A DNA stretch of 25,503 bases from CALMEC01 sp964440285 (GTDB lineage: Bacteria; Actinomycetota; Thermoleophilia; Miltoncostaeales; Miltoncostaeaceae). The stretch lies in contig CAYTRV010000011.1 in NCBI GenBank assembly GCA_964440285.1, positions 1 to 25,503 on the forward strand, given 5' to 3'. Positions 1-7,105 of the stretch are shown one piece after another (positions within the stretch are counted from its first letter, which is position 1; each line of letters begins with the position of its first letter). The notes under the pieces were generated by a model. The model was not told the origin of the DNA, ran no database searches, and saw only the letters and a program-made list of their open reading frames with translations. A program made the position numbers and the translations under genes.

Positions 1-91
1 CGTACGGCGTGTCGACCGCGACGGCCTCGACGTCGTCCAGGAACGAATAGAAGCCCGACCCTCCGAACACACCGATCTCGGCGTCCGCCAC
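1..91 (-). CDS. mtnP: S-methyl-5'-thioadenosine phosphorylase, N-terminal fragment (runs off left edge)
   Basis: Only the first 30 codons are in the window. The peptide starts V-A-D-A-E-I-G-V-F-G-G-S-G-F-Y and ends V-D-T-P-Y. The I-G-x-x-G-G-S-G-F/L-Y opening is the phosphate-binding N-terminus of MTA phosphorylase/purine nucleoside phosphorylase type II enzymes. MtnP cleaves methylthioadenosine to adenine and methylthioribose-1-phosphate in cytoplasmic methionine salvage. The GTG start at 91 is supported by a GAGGGG Shine-Dalgarno sequence (positions 99-104) 7 nt upstream. A sugar-type ABC permease remnant on the same strand lies just upstream, an arrangement I associate with salvage loci (inference). 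MTA and other purine nucleoside phosphorylases cannot be told apart from this piece alone. Confidence 0.8.
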   Translation of the reverse strand, partial: MADAEIGVFGGSGFYSFLDDVEAVAVDTPY

Positions 92-130
92 AGCTCAGCC
101 CCTCAGTCCGCTTGAGGTCGGAAACCTACC

Positions 131-155
131 GGCCCGCGCAGGTTGCGCGCCGGCC
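131..155 (-). terminator. GC-rich hairpin between permease remnant and mtnP
   Basis: CGCGCA (135-140) pairs with TGCGCG (144-149) across a 3-nt loop. The stem is extended by GGCC/GGCC with a 2-nt bulge. There is no T-tract, so this is a structured spacer or a weak intrinsic terminator at best. Confidence 0.35.
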
Positions 156-163
156 GTGTGGGA

Positions 164-463
164 TCAGCGGCTCGACGCCTGCCGTCCGCGCCGGGCGGTC
201 GCGTCGACGATGACCGCTGCGAGGGGCACCGCCGCGGTGATCATGAACTCGAAGTCCGAGGACAGCCCCAGCAGCGCCCCGCTGGTCGTCGCGCGCTTGG
301 GGTGCAGGACNNNNNNNNNNCCGTTCGCGACCGATCCGAGCACGAGCGCGCCGAGGAGCGCCGAGTAGATCGTGCCGAGGAGCGCCGAAGAGGCTCGTCC
401 CGCCGATGACCGCACCGGCGATCGCGAGCAGAGCACACTGCCCGACCCCGACGCCTGGTTCAC
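164..463 (-). pseudogene. Sugar ABC transporter permease (XylH/RbsC type), C-terminal remnant, frameshifted and gapped
   Basis: Read in several frames, this strand contains V-N-Q-A-S-G, then L-L-A-I-A-G-A-V-I-G-G-T-S-L-F-G, then G-T-I-Y-S-A-L-L-G-A-L-V-L-G-S-V-A-N, and after the gap L-L-G-L-S-S-D-F-E-F-M-I-T-A-A-V. This is the conserved last third of carbohydrate-uptake permeases of the RbsC/XylH (BPD_transp_2) family. The frame changes once near 433 (one base appears missing) and again near 384 (7 nt where 6 would keep frame). The 10-N gap at 311-320 interrupts it again, and about 10 unexpected codons follow the gap. About 270 N-terminal residues are absent. Either the gene is truly broken or the assembly is poor here; the N run favours assembly error for at least part of it. 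Stop codon at 164-166. Confidence 0.6.
311..320. other. Assembly gap (10 N)
   Basis: Ten undetermined bases lie inside the permease remnant. The round length suggests a scaffold-join placeholder rather than a measured gap. Base-level claims within about 150 bp should be treated with caution. Confidence 0.95.
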
Positions 464-652
464 CGCGAGTACGAGGCGCTCGACCGGTCGGCGATCCACG
501 CCGCGATCGACGACGTCGAGATCATCACGAGCCGGCTGGGCGCCCGCGGTCGGCTCCTCGGCGGGCTTGCGCTGGTGCTGCAGGATCCCGTGCGATTCCC
601 GCTCGCCGGCACGCCGAACGCGGGAGCGCGGCGCTCGGGCGGCGCCTGGTAG
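461..652 (+). pseudogene. ROK-family (sugar kinase/transcriptional repressor) C-terminal remnant
   Basis: The plus strand from about 461 to the TAG at 650-652 encodes an intact, strongly GC3-biased tail. It includes D-D-V-E-I-I-T-S-R-L-G-A-R-G-R-L-L-G-G-L and A-L-V-L-Q-D-P-V-R. The S-x-L-G-x-x-x-x-L-L-G-G-L-A-L-V-L pattern near a C-terminus is typical of ROK-family sugar-responsive repressors and kinases. About 300 upstream residues are missing, because immediately to the left lies the oppositely oriented permease remnant. ROK regulators are commonly encoded next to sugar ABC transporters, which fits the neighbour. Identity rests on about 60 residues, so it is moderate. It ends 21 bp from the convergent DUF1844 gene. 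Confidence 0.5.
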
Positions 653-673
653 CGATCGGCGGCGGTTGGCGGG

Positions 674-1120
674 TCAGTCGGTCGGGGTCCAGATGCGCGA
701 GCCGTCTCCCGGCTCGTCGCCCCCAGGCGTCCACAGACCGCTTCCCTGTTCGTCCTCGTCGGGACGGGCCGCCGTGTCCGCGGCGGCCTCACGGGTGGCG
801 TCGGCTTCGGCCTCATGCGCGTAGAGCAACTGGAGCTGCGCGAGCGGCTCGCGAAACGGTCGTGCCTGCGCCGCCCCGAGCACCTCGTCGGCGACGACGA
901 TCAGCGCCCGAAGCACCTCGATCGCGAGCCGTGCCTGGGCGAGGTCGCGGTGGGCCTCCCGCTCGGGCCCATAGCCGAGGCGGACGCCGGCCAGGTCGGT
1001 GAACGTCCCCATCGTCTGCAGGAGGATGTCGCGCACCGGCGCCGCCGCCAGCCGCCGGGCCATCTCCTCCACGAGCTCCTCCGGCGTCGGCTCTCCGGCC
1101 TGATCCTGCGGCTCGCTCAC
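674..1120 (-). CDS. DUF1844 family protein
   Basis: 148 aa, GTG start at 1120 overlapping the stop of the upstream ligase gene by 4 nt (1117-1120), so probably translationally coupled. Residues ~13-100 carry the helical DUF1844 pattern (P-T-P-E-E-L-V-E-E-M, then M-G-T-F-T-D-L-A-G-V-R-L-G, then D-L-A-Q-A-R-L-A-I-E-V-L). An acidic low-complexity stretch follows. The last 23 residues hold two W-T-P motifs (Trp130 and Trp144) in glycine/aspartate-rich surroundings. No biochemical function is established for DUF1844 to my knowledge. The protein is probably cytoplasmic; no signal peptide or membrane segment is visible. It is the last gene of the rex - ligase - DUF1844 cluster. Confidence 0.8.
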   Translation of the reverse strand: MSEPQDQAGEPTPEELVEEMARRLAAAPVRDILLQTMGTFTDLAGVRLGYGPEREAHRDLAQARLAIEVLRALIVVADEVLGAAQARPFREPLAQLQLLYAHEAEADATREAAADTAARPDEDEQGSGLWTPGGDEPGDGSRIWTPTD

Positions 1121-2319
1121 ACCGTCACCGCGCTGATCGTCCCGAGCACCTCTTCGGCGGACCGGCGGGTGCGCTCCACGATCTCGGCGTGGAGCTCCTT
1201 CGCGTCGCCCAGCTCCGCGAGACGGGCGATCTGGCGTACCGCGCCGTTTCCGCCCGTCAGCATCGGCGGCACCCCCGCGAGGAACGGTGTGAGGCCGAGG
1301 TCGTCGTGGGTCGACTCGCTCCATTGCAGGAGGTCCTCGATCGCGGCGGTCGTGGGACGGTCGACGCCCCGGTCGAGGTCGATCATGCGTCCCTCCAGCC
1401 CGTAGCGGATGGCCCGCCACATGTTCTCCTCGATGAGGCGCCCGGGATGTCCCGGCAGCGGACGGCCGGCATCGTAGTCGCGGCAGAACGCGGCGATGCA
1501 AGCCAGCATGAGCGCCGCGACGGCGAGCGCGTCGGCCATCTCGGTCTGGCCGTCGCAGACGCGGACCTCCAGGGTGCCGTAGCTGTGGTGCGGCCGAACG
1601 CTCCACCAGATCTGAGTGCTCTCCACGATCGATCCGGTGCGCTCGAGGATCTCGACGAAGGCGGCGTACTCGTCCCAGTCTCGGAAGACGTCCGGAACGC
1701 CGCACCGGGGGAAGCTCTTCGTGAACACCTGCGTGCGGGTGGAGTGGAGTCGCGTCGCGCGGCCCCAGAAGACGGCGCTGTTGGCCGACAGCGCCAGCAG
1801 CTCCGGCAGCACGCTGCGGAGCGCGCTCGCGACGGCTATGGCGCGATCGGCGCCGCGTACGCCGCAGTGCAGGTGAATCGACCACGTGTTGTTGGTCCAC
1901 GCGACATACCCCAGCTCCCCCTCGACCCGCCGGTAGTGGGGAGTGTCGATGATGTGCTGGTCCGTCCACGTGCTGAACGGGTGGACGCCGCTCACGCCGA
2001 CCGCGATGCCGAGGCGCTCGGCGAGGGCGATCGTCGCGAGGCGTCCCTCCACGAGGTCACGGGCGGCCGAGGCAAACGTGTCGTGCTTGACGGTCCGGTA
2101 CTCGATCTCGCTGGCGATGAGCTCTCCTGCGAGCCGCTCCCGGAAGGCCGGGGCGGCGGCGTCGACGACCTCCTCGAACCGGTTCGTCAGGGTGAGGGTC
2201 TGCGGGTCGAGGAGCTGGTACTCCTCTTCGATGCCGAGGGTGAAGTCGGTGGACTCGTCGAACCGTTCGCGCACCCCGGCGAGGATGCTCGAGTCCCCAT
2301 GGTCGTGGGTCGCGGACAC
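1117..2319 (-). CDS. ybdK: YbdK-type carboxylate-amine ligase (glutamate-cysteine ligase 2 family)
   Basis: 400 aa, about the usual length for YbdK/GCS2 proteins. Recognisable elements in order: G-I-E-E-E-Y-Q-L-L-D (29-38, ATP/metal-binding start of the fold), S-G-V-H-P-F-S-T-W, N-N-T-W-S-I-H-L-H-C-G-V and W-W-S-V-R-P-H-H-S-Y-G-T-L-E-V-R. The family joins a carboxylate to an amine using ATP; E. coli YbdK has weak gamma-glutamylcysteine ligase activity, but the physiological substrate is often unknown. The GTG start at 2319 is the first plausible start after the rex stop 41 nt upstream. It overlaps the DUF1844 gene at its 3' end. The location downstream of the redox regulator rex suggests, as inference only, a link to thiol or redox metabolism. 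Confidence 0.85.
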   Translation of the reverse strand: MSATHDHGDSSILAGVRERFDESTDFTLGIEEEYQLLDPQTLTLTNRFEEVVDAAAPAFRERLAGELIASEIEYRTVKHDTFASAARDLVEGRLATIALAERLGIAVGVSGVHPFSTWTDQHIIDTPHYRRVEGELGYVAWTNNTWSIHLHCGVRGADRAIAVASALRSVLPELLALSANSAVFWGRATRLHSTRTQVFTKSFPRCGVPDVFRDWDEYAAFVEILERTGSIVESTQIWWSVRPHHSYGTLEVRVCDGQTEMADALAVAALMLACIAAFCRDYDAGRPLPGHPGRLIEENMWRAIRYGLEGRMIDLDRGVDRPTTAAIEDLLQWSESTHDDLGLTPFLAGVPPMLTGGNGAVRQIARLAELGDAKELHAEIVERTRRSAEEVLGTISAVTV

Positions 2320-2360
2320 GACGGTTGAGTGTAGCAACGGACTTTCCGGCCGGACCCCGC

Positions 2361-2987
2361 CTACGTGAGGTAGAAGTACAGCGCGTAGAGCAACTCCACG
2401 GCAGGGCTGGAGGTGTGGACGGTGACGTCGGACGGGACCGACAGCAGCGCGTCGGAGTAGTTGAAGATGATCTTCACGCCTGACGCGACGAGGTCGTCGG
2501 CGACCATCTGCGCGGCGTGGCCGGGGACGGCGAGGACGCCCACCATGATGCCGTCGCCGGAGGCGATCACCTGCGGCAGCTCCGAGTAGTGGCGCACGGC
2601 GAGGTCGCCGATCCGGAGGCCCACCTTGTCCGGGTCGACGTCGAAGATCGCGGAGATCCGGAAGCCGTGGTCGGCGAACACGCCGCTGCTCGCGATCGCC
2701 TGGCCGAGGTTGCCCGACCCGAACAGCGCGATGTTGTGCTGGCCGGACGTCCGGAGGATCTTCCTGATCTGGTCGATGAGGACGTCGATGTCGTAGCCGA
2801 CGCCACGCTTGCCGAACTTGCCGAACCCGGAGAGGTCGCGGCGGATCTGCGTCGGGTTGACGTTCGTGTACTCCGAGATCGCCTGCGACGAAATGGAGGT
2901 CTTCCCCATCTTCTTCGACTGCGTCAGCACCTGCAGGTAGCGCGACAGCCGCGCCGCGACACCGAGCGTGAGTCGATCCTGAGCCAA
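2361..2987 (-). CDS. rex: Redox-sensing transcriptional repressor Rex
   Basis: 208 aa, full length. An N-terminal winged helix (about 1-80) holds V-N-P-T-Q-I-R-R-D-L-S-G-F-G-K-F-G-K-R-G-V-G-Y, the hallmark Rex DNA-recognition segment. A Rossmann NAD(H)-binding domain follows, with G-S-G-N-L-G at 90-95 and N-Y-S-D-A-L-L near the C-terminus. Rex dimers bind DNA when NADH is low and release it when NADH/NAD+ rises, controlling respiration and fermentation genes. The start is TTG at 2987 with a strong GGGAGGG Shine-Dalgarno 6-7 nt upstream. A Rex-type operator lies 33 bp upstream of the start, so autoregulation is likely. The ybdK-like and DUF1844 genes follow and are probably co-transcribed. Confidence 0.95.
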   Translation of the reverse strand: MAQDRLTLGVAARLSRYLQVLTQSKKMGKTSISSQAISEYTNVNPTQIRRDLSGFGKFGKRGVGYDIDVLIDQIRKILRTSGQHNIALFGSGNLGQAIASSGVFADHGFRISAIFDVDPDKVGLRIGDLAVRHYSELPQVIASGDGIMVGVLAVPGHAAQMVADDLVASGVKIIFNYSDALLSVPSDVTVHTSSPAVELLYALYFYLT

Positions 2988-3020
2988 GCGAAACCCTCCC
3001 CGACCGCCGTCCCGGCGGGA

Positions 3021-3038
3021 TTGTGCCGTCGCTCACAA
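3021..3038. promoter_or_regulatory. Rex operator (ROP site)
   Basis: The sequence TTGTGCCGTCGCTCACAA is an 18-bp dyad with perfect outer arms TTGTG/CACAA. It matches the Rex consensus TTGTGAA-N4-TTCACAA in spacing and in 11 of 14 defined positions. It sits between 3094 (end of the protease gene) and the rex start. A GATAGT -10-like hexamer (minus strand, 3039-3044) abuts it, so Rex binding would block transcription initiation of rex. Confidence 0.8.
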
Positions 3039-3093
3039 ACTATCAGCGTGGCGGTGCGACGCAACCTGGGCCGGTGACGGACCCACGGCCGGC

Positions 3094-5598
3094 TCAGCGC
3101 AGGCGGAACACCGCGCTCTCGCGCACGAGCGTCACACCGTCGGCGCCCAAGGCCTTCACCCGCAGGCGGTACCGGCCGGCCGGGAGCTCTTTGCCGCTCT
3201 GCTGCCGGCGGGTGAGCATGAACCGGTACGTCCCGGCCGGCCAGTCGCCGGGCAGCTTCTCCCCGGCCATCCGGATCGGCGTACCGCCACCCGCGGGGAC
3301 GAGCCAAAGGCCGAGGTCGTGGAGTGGGGCCACCACCAGCGCGTTGCCCGAACGGCCCACGAGCCCGACGGCGACCCGCGCCTCGGCGACGTCGCCGGCC
3401 TCCCGGATCTCGGGCGTCCCGAGCGCTGCCGTCGGTACGGCGGGCGCGGCCTGAGCGAAGACCGGGGCCACGCCTGCCGTCGTCCCGTCGGCCGCGAGCA
3501 CGTGCGCCGTGCCTCGGAACACCTCGACACCCGCCGGTACCTCCACGGTGACCTCCGCGGCCGCACCGGCGGGGATCTCGACCAGGTCGCCGGGCGCGGC
3601 CACCACCCCGCTGTCGGAGGAGCTCAGCGCGACGCGGTACGCGGCGATGCTCGTCGTGAGGTTGCGCACCGTGAGTCGCAGGCGCGTCCGCGTCGTCGCG
3701 GAACGCCGCCCGGAGAGCACCGCCGGCGTGATCGACACGTGGAACGCTCCGGGCATGCGCAGCGCCCCCGCGCCCTGGTCGGTCGATGCCACGCCGGGGA
3801 GCGGCTCCGCCGCCTGGACGAGGAGGCTCCGGACATCGGCCGGGGTGAGCTCAGGCCGGTCGACGCGGATACGCAACGCGGCCGCGGCGGCCTGCGCCGC
3901 CGCAGCGCTCGTGCCGCTCATCCGCGCGACCAGCGCCTCCCCGGCGGGACCTGGATAGGCGGTCTCGACATCGATCGCGGGGGCCACGAGATCGGGCTCG
4001 AGATGGCCGTCCGAGGTCGGCCCACGCGATGAGAACGACGCGACCGCCGCCGCCCGCGCGCCCGGCGCGGGGACCACGATCCGCGCGGCGAACCGCGGGT
4101 TCTCCACGAGCACCCGCCCCTGACGGGCCCCGAGGCCCAGCACCGGAATCGGCACGTCGGCGCCCGCCCGGATCCCGGGGAACAGCCCGGGCCCGTCCTG
4201 GTCCCACACGCCCAACGCCACGGCGCCGGCGTCGGCGGCAGCCCGAGCCTTCGTCGCGAGGGTCCCGCCACCGCGCCCGACCACCGCGATAGCACCGGTG
4301 ACCCGGCTGCGGCCGCCGGCGTCGGCGTAGTCGCGGACCTCGTCGCCGCTGGTCAGCCCGTCCGGCCCGGCAAGCACCACGAGCGGGAAGGAGCCGGCGG
4401 GAGGATCGGGACCGATGAGCGGCAGGCCGGTGAGCCCGGCGGAGGCGGGCCCGACCACGAGCTCGAGATCGGCGGTCCGGGGGTCGCTCGTCGCACCCAT
4501 CCCGCCGACGGTGAGCACGTGCACCGAGGCGGCCGGCCCGCCGACCGTGCCGACAGACCCGAACGACGGTCCGTCGTTGCCCGCCGGGGCCACCACGAGC
4601 GATCCCGCCGCGTCCGCGGCGTCCGCGGCGTTCGCGACGGGATCGTCGCCACCTCCGTCGAAACCCCGTGCGACGCCCAGCAGCACGACCTCCGCGCGAT
4701 CGTCCAGATTGCCGTCCTCGTTCGGGTCGACGGCCCGGTCAATTGCGGCGACGACCCGGTCGCTTCGCGCCAGCGGCCGCACGCGGCCGTCGACGAACTC
4801 CCGCGCGACGACGCGGTACGCGAGCATGCGCGGCACCTGCTCCGGCGGGAGTCCCGACAGCGCCGGTGATCGCAGCACGAGCCCGGCGAGCTCGGTGCCG
4901 TGTGCCTCCGCGAACCGACCCTGAACGCTGGCCTGGGGCCCGGGGTTCCCGTTGACGAAGTCGACGCCCCCCACGATGAGGCGGTTGGGGGCGATTCCCC
5001 CGCCGAGCCAGGGGTGCTCCGGCTGGATCCCCGCGTCGATCAGCGCGATAGTGGCCGGCTCCGGGCCGGAGGCCGGCCCCGGGGCGGGTTGCGTCGTCGC
5101 GCCGGGGAGCGGTTGCCCCACCGGATCGAGGGCGGAGCTCTGCGCCGGAGCGAGGTAGGTGACCGGGTAGATTGCCTTGACCTCGGGGAGCTCCGCGACG
5201 AGTGCGAGGCGACCCGTCGGCACGCGGATCCCGAAGCCGTTCACCACGGCCCGGTAGCGGAAGTTGATCGTCGCCCCGAGACCGAGCAGCACAGGCTCGA
5301 CGCTCGCCTGCTGCAGCATGATCTGCGCGAGTGCGCCGGGGCGGGCCTCCGGCGGACGGCCGGCGATCGGCGGGCCGTCGAGGAGGACGATGGCCGACTC
5401 GGTCTCAGCGGGCGGCGGCAGCTGCGGGGCCCGGTAGGCCTCCAGCACGTCCCGCCAGGCGCCGGCCGCGCTGATCGCCCGCAGCGGCGTGGTCGCCAGG
5501 TCCTCCGCCGTCTGATCGGCGAGGAGCACCGGGGCGGTCGACGCCAACGCCCCCACGGCGAGGAAGCCGGCGCGGCGCATCCACAGCGCGGCGCTCAC
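3094..5598 (-). CDS. Secreted S8 (subtilisin-like) serine protease with PA-domain insertion
   Basis: 834 aa. A Sec-type signal peptide is visible at about 1-28 (M-R-R-A-G-F-L-A-V-G-A-L-A-S, cleavage near A-L-A-S or L-L-A-D). Residues ~65-150 resemble an inhibitor I9 propeptide (V-V-N-G-F-G-I-R-V-P, then L-P-E-V-K-A-I-Y-P). The subtilase triad is Asp188 (A-L-I-D-A-G-I), His233 (A-H-G-T-E-L-A-G) and Ser564 (M-S-G-T-S-A-A), with oxyanion Asn341 (A-P-A-G-N-D-G-P). A PA-like insertion spans about 375-510. An Asn/Asp-rich calcium-type loop (D-P-N-E-D-G-N-L-D-D) lies at 291-300. The C-terminal ~200 residues look like beta-sandwich repeats. The histidine motif reads HGTE, not the usual HGTH. GTG start at 5598 overlaps the tsaD stop by 4 nt and has GGAGGG upstream, so it is coupled to tsaD. 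It should act outside the membrane. Confidence 0.9.
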   Translation of the reverse strand: MSAALWMRRAGFLAVGALASTAPVLLADQTAEDLATTPLRAISAAGAWRDVLEAYRAPQLPPPAETESAIVLLDGPPIAGRPPEARPGALAQIMLQQASVEPVLLGLGATINFRYRAVVNGFGIRVPTGRLALVAELPEVKAIYPVTYLAPAQSSALDPVGQPLPGATTQPAPGPASGPEPATIALIDAGIQPEHPWLGGGIAPNRLIVGGVDFVNGNPGPQASVQGRFAEAHGTELAGLVLRSPALSGLPPEQVPRMLAYRVVAREFVDGRVRPLARSDRVVAAIDRAVDPNEDGNLDDRAEVVLLGVARGFDGGGDDPVANAADAADAAGSLVVAPAGNDGPSFGSVGTVGGPAASVHVLTVGGMGATSDPRTADLELVVGPASAGLTGLPLIGPDPPAGSFPLVVLAGPDGLTSGDEVRDYADAGGRSRVTGAIAVVGRGGGTLATKARAAADAGAVALGVWDQDGPGLFPGIRAGADVPIPVLGLGARQGRVLVENPRFAARIVVPAPGARAAAVASFSSRGPTSDGHLEPDLVAPAIDVETAYPGPAGEALVARMSGTSAAAAQAAAAALRIRVDRPELTPADVRSLLVQAAEPLPGVASTDQGAGALRMPGAFHVSITPAVLSGRRSATTRTRLRLTVRNLTTSIAAYRVALSSSDSGVVAAPGDLVEIPAGAAAEVTVEVPAGVEVFRGTAHVLAADGTTAGVAPVFAQAAPAVPTAALGTPEIREAGDVAEARVAVGLVGRSGNALVVAPLHDLGLWLVPAGGGTPIRMAGEKLPGDWPAGTYRFMLTRRQQSGKELPAGRYRLRVKALGADGVTLVRESAVFRLR

Positions 5599-6614
5599 GC
5601 GGCGATCCCTCCGGGCGGCGCCGTCGCGATCGCGTCGAGGCCCAGATACCGCGGCCACTCGATCACCTGCGAGAACTGGGCGGCCGCGCCGATCATCGCG
5701 GCGTTGTCGGTGCAGAGCGCCGGCTCGGGCACCGCGACCGCGAGGTCGTGCCCGGCGGCGAGGTCGGTCACGAGCGCACGCAGCCGTCCGTTCGCCGCGA
5801 CGCCGCCGCCCAGGCTGACCGCCGGCACCCCGTGTTCCACGGCCGCGTCGACGAGCCGCTCGGCGAGGGGCCGCATGACCGCCTCCTGATAGGACGCGGC
5901 GAGATCGACACGGTGGCGCTCGACGTCGTCGCCGAGGTCACGGACCACGTACAGGAGCGCGGTCTTGACACCGGCGTAGGAGAAGTCTCGCTCGCCGCGC
6001 CCGGCGAGCCCGACGGGGAACCTGAACGCGGCGCGGTGGCCCTCGGCGGCGAGGCGCTCCAACGCCGGCCCCCCCGGGTATCCGAGGCCGAGCAGGCGGG
6101 CGCCCTTGTCGAACGCCTCGCCGGCCGCGTCGTCGCGGGTCTGGCCGAGCAGCCGCGGACCGGCGAGGTCGTGGACGAGATCGAGGCGCGTATGACCGCC
6201 CGACGCCACTAGGCTGACGAACGGCGGGTCGAGGGCGAGCGGTTCGAGCCATGCCGCGCAGATGTGGCCGTGGAGGTGGTCCACCATCGCGAGGGGCTTG
6301 CCCGCGCCGTACGCGATGGCCTTCGCGGTCGCCACGCCGACCAGGAGTGCGCCGATCAGGCCGGGCCGTTGGGTCACCGCGACGAGGTCGACATCGGCAA
6401 GATCGAGCTCGGCACGCTTGAGTGCCTCGTCAACCACGGCGTTGACCGTGCCGAGGTGATGCCGCGCCGCAACCTCCGGCACGACCCCGCCGTACGGGGT
6501 GTGCAGGTCCGCCTGGCTCGCGACGACGTTCGACAGGATCCGCCTGCCATAGACGATCGCGGCGGCGGTCTCGTCGCACGACGTCTCGATCGCGAGGATG
6601 GGCCCGTCGATCAC
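5595..6614 (-). CDS. tsaD: tRNA N6-threonylcarbamoyladenosine transferase TsaD
   Basis: 339 aa, full length. ASKHA-fold signatures: I-L-A-I-E-T-S-C-D-E-T at the N-terminus, the metal-binding H-x-x-x-H pair (His113, His117 in V-D-H-L-H-G-H), S-G-G-H-T-R, G-G-P-A-L-E-R-L and C-T-D-N-A-A-M-I-G near the C-terminus. TsaD transfers the threonylcarbamoyl group to A37 of ANN-decoding tRNAs, working with TsaB and TsaE in the cytoplasm. GTG start at 6614 overlaps the rimI stop by 4 nt. All partners except the threonylcarbamoyl-AMP synthase TsaC are encoded just upstream. Confidence 0.97.
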   Translation of the reverse strand: MIDGPILAIETSCDETAAAIVYGRRILSNVVASQADLHTPYGGVVPEVAARHHLGTVNAVVDEALKRAELDLADVDLVAVTQRPGLIGALLVGVATAKAIAYGAGKPLAMVDHLHGHICAAWLEPLALDPPFVSLVASGGHTRLDLVHDLAGPRLLGQTRDDAAGEAFDKGARLLGLGYPGGPALERLAAEGHRAAFRFPVGLAGRGERDFSYAGVKTALLYVVRDLGDDVERHRVDLAASYQEAVMRPLAERLVDAAVEHGVPAVSLGGGVAANGRLRALVTDLAAGHDLAVAVPEPALCTDNAAMIGAAAQFSQVIEWPRYLGLDAIATAPPGGIAA

Positions 6615-7105
6615 GACTCTGCCCTCTCAGTGCGAATGCACCACATGATCAACGCGTCTTCACCGTTGTCACTGTAGTACCGCGGCCTGACGCCATGGGT
6701 GACGAACCCGAGTCGCTGATAGAGCCGGATGGCGCGCTCGTTCGACGCCCGGACCTCAAGCGTGAACCCGGTGTGCTCGCGCCGGTCGCCGACTCGCACC
6801 GCGGCACGCACCAGCGCATCGCCGATGCGCCGTCCGCGGTGCAGGGGGTGGACCGTCACGTTCAGTATGTGCCAGACGTCCGCCTGCAGCGCCATGAGGA
6901 TGTATCCGAGGATCTCCCCGTCGTGCTCCGCCACGAGGCAGACTCCTTCGGGACGTCGCAGCTCGCTCTCGATCATGCGACGGCTCCACGGGATCGGGTA
7001 GCTCTCGCGTTCGATCGCCAGGACACCGAGATCCAGGTCGCCGAAGCGCATCGACCGGATCGCCAGACGCGGCTCCGCGTCCCTTCGGGCACGGGCGACG
7101 CTCAC
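6611..7105 (-). CDS. rimI: Ribosomal-protein-alanine N-acetyltransferase RimI (GNAT)
   Basis: 164 aa GNAT acetyltransferase. The acetyl-CoA loop is V-H-P-L-H-R-G-R-R-I-G-D-A-L (85-98). Conserved motif B is L-E-V-R-A-S-N-E-R-A-I-R-L-Y-Q-R-L-G-F (116-134), and Y-Y-S-D-N-G-E-D-A-L-I-M (143-154) is typical of RimI. RimI acetylates the N-terminus of ribosomal protein S18 in E. coli; other targets are possible. It is wedged between tsaB and tsaD, a widely conserved arrangement. GTG start at 7105 overlaps the tsaB stop by 4 nt. Confidence 0.92.
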   Translation of the reverse strand: MSVARARRDAEPRLAIRSMRFGDLDLGVLAIERESYPIPWSRRMIESELRRPEGVCLVAEHDGEILGYILMALQADVWHILNVTVHPLHRGRRIGDALVRAAVRVGDRREHTGFTLEVRASNERAIRLYQRLGFVTHGVRPRYYSDNGEDALIMWCIRTERAES

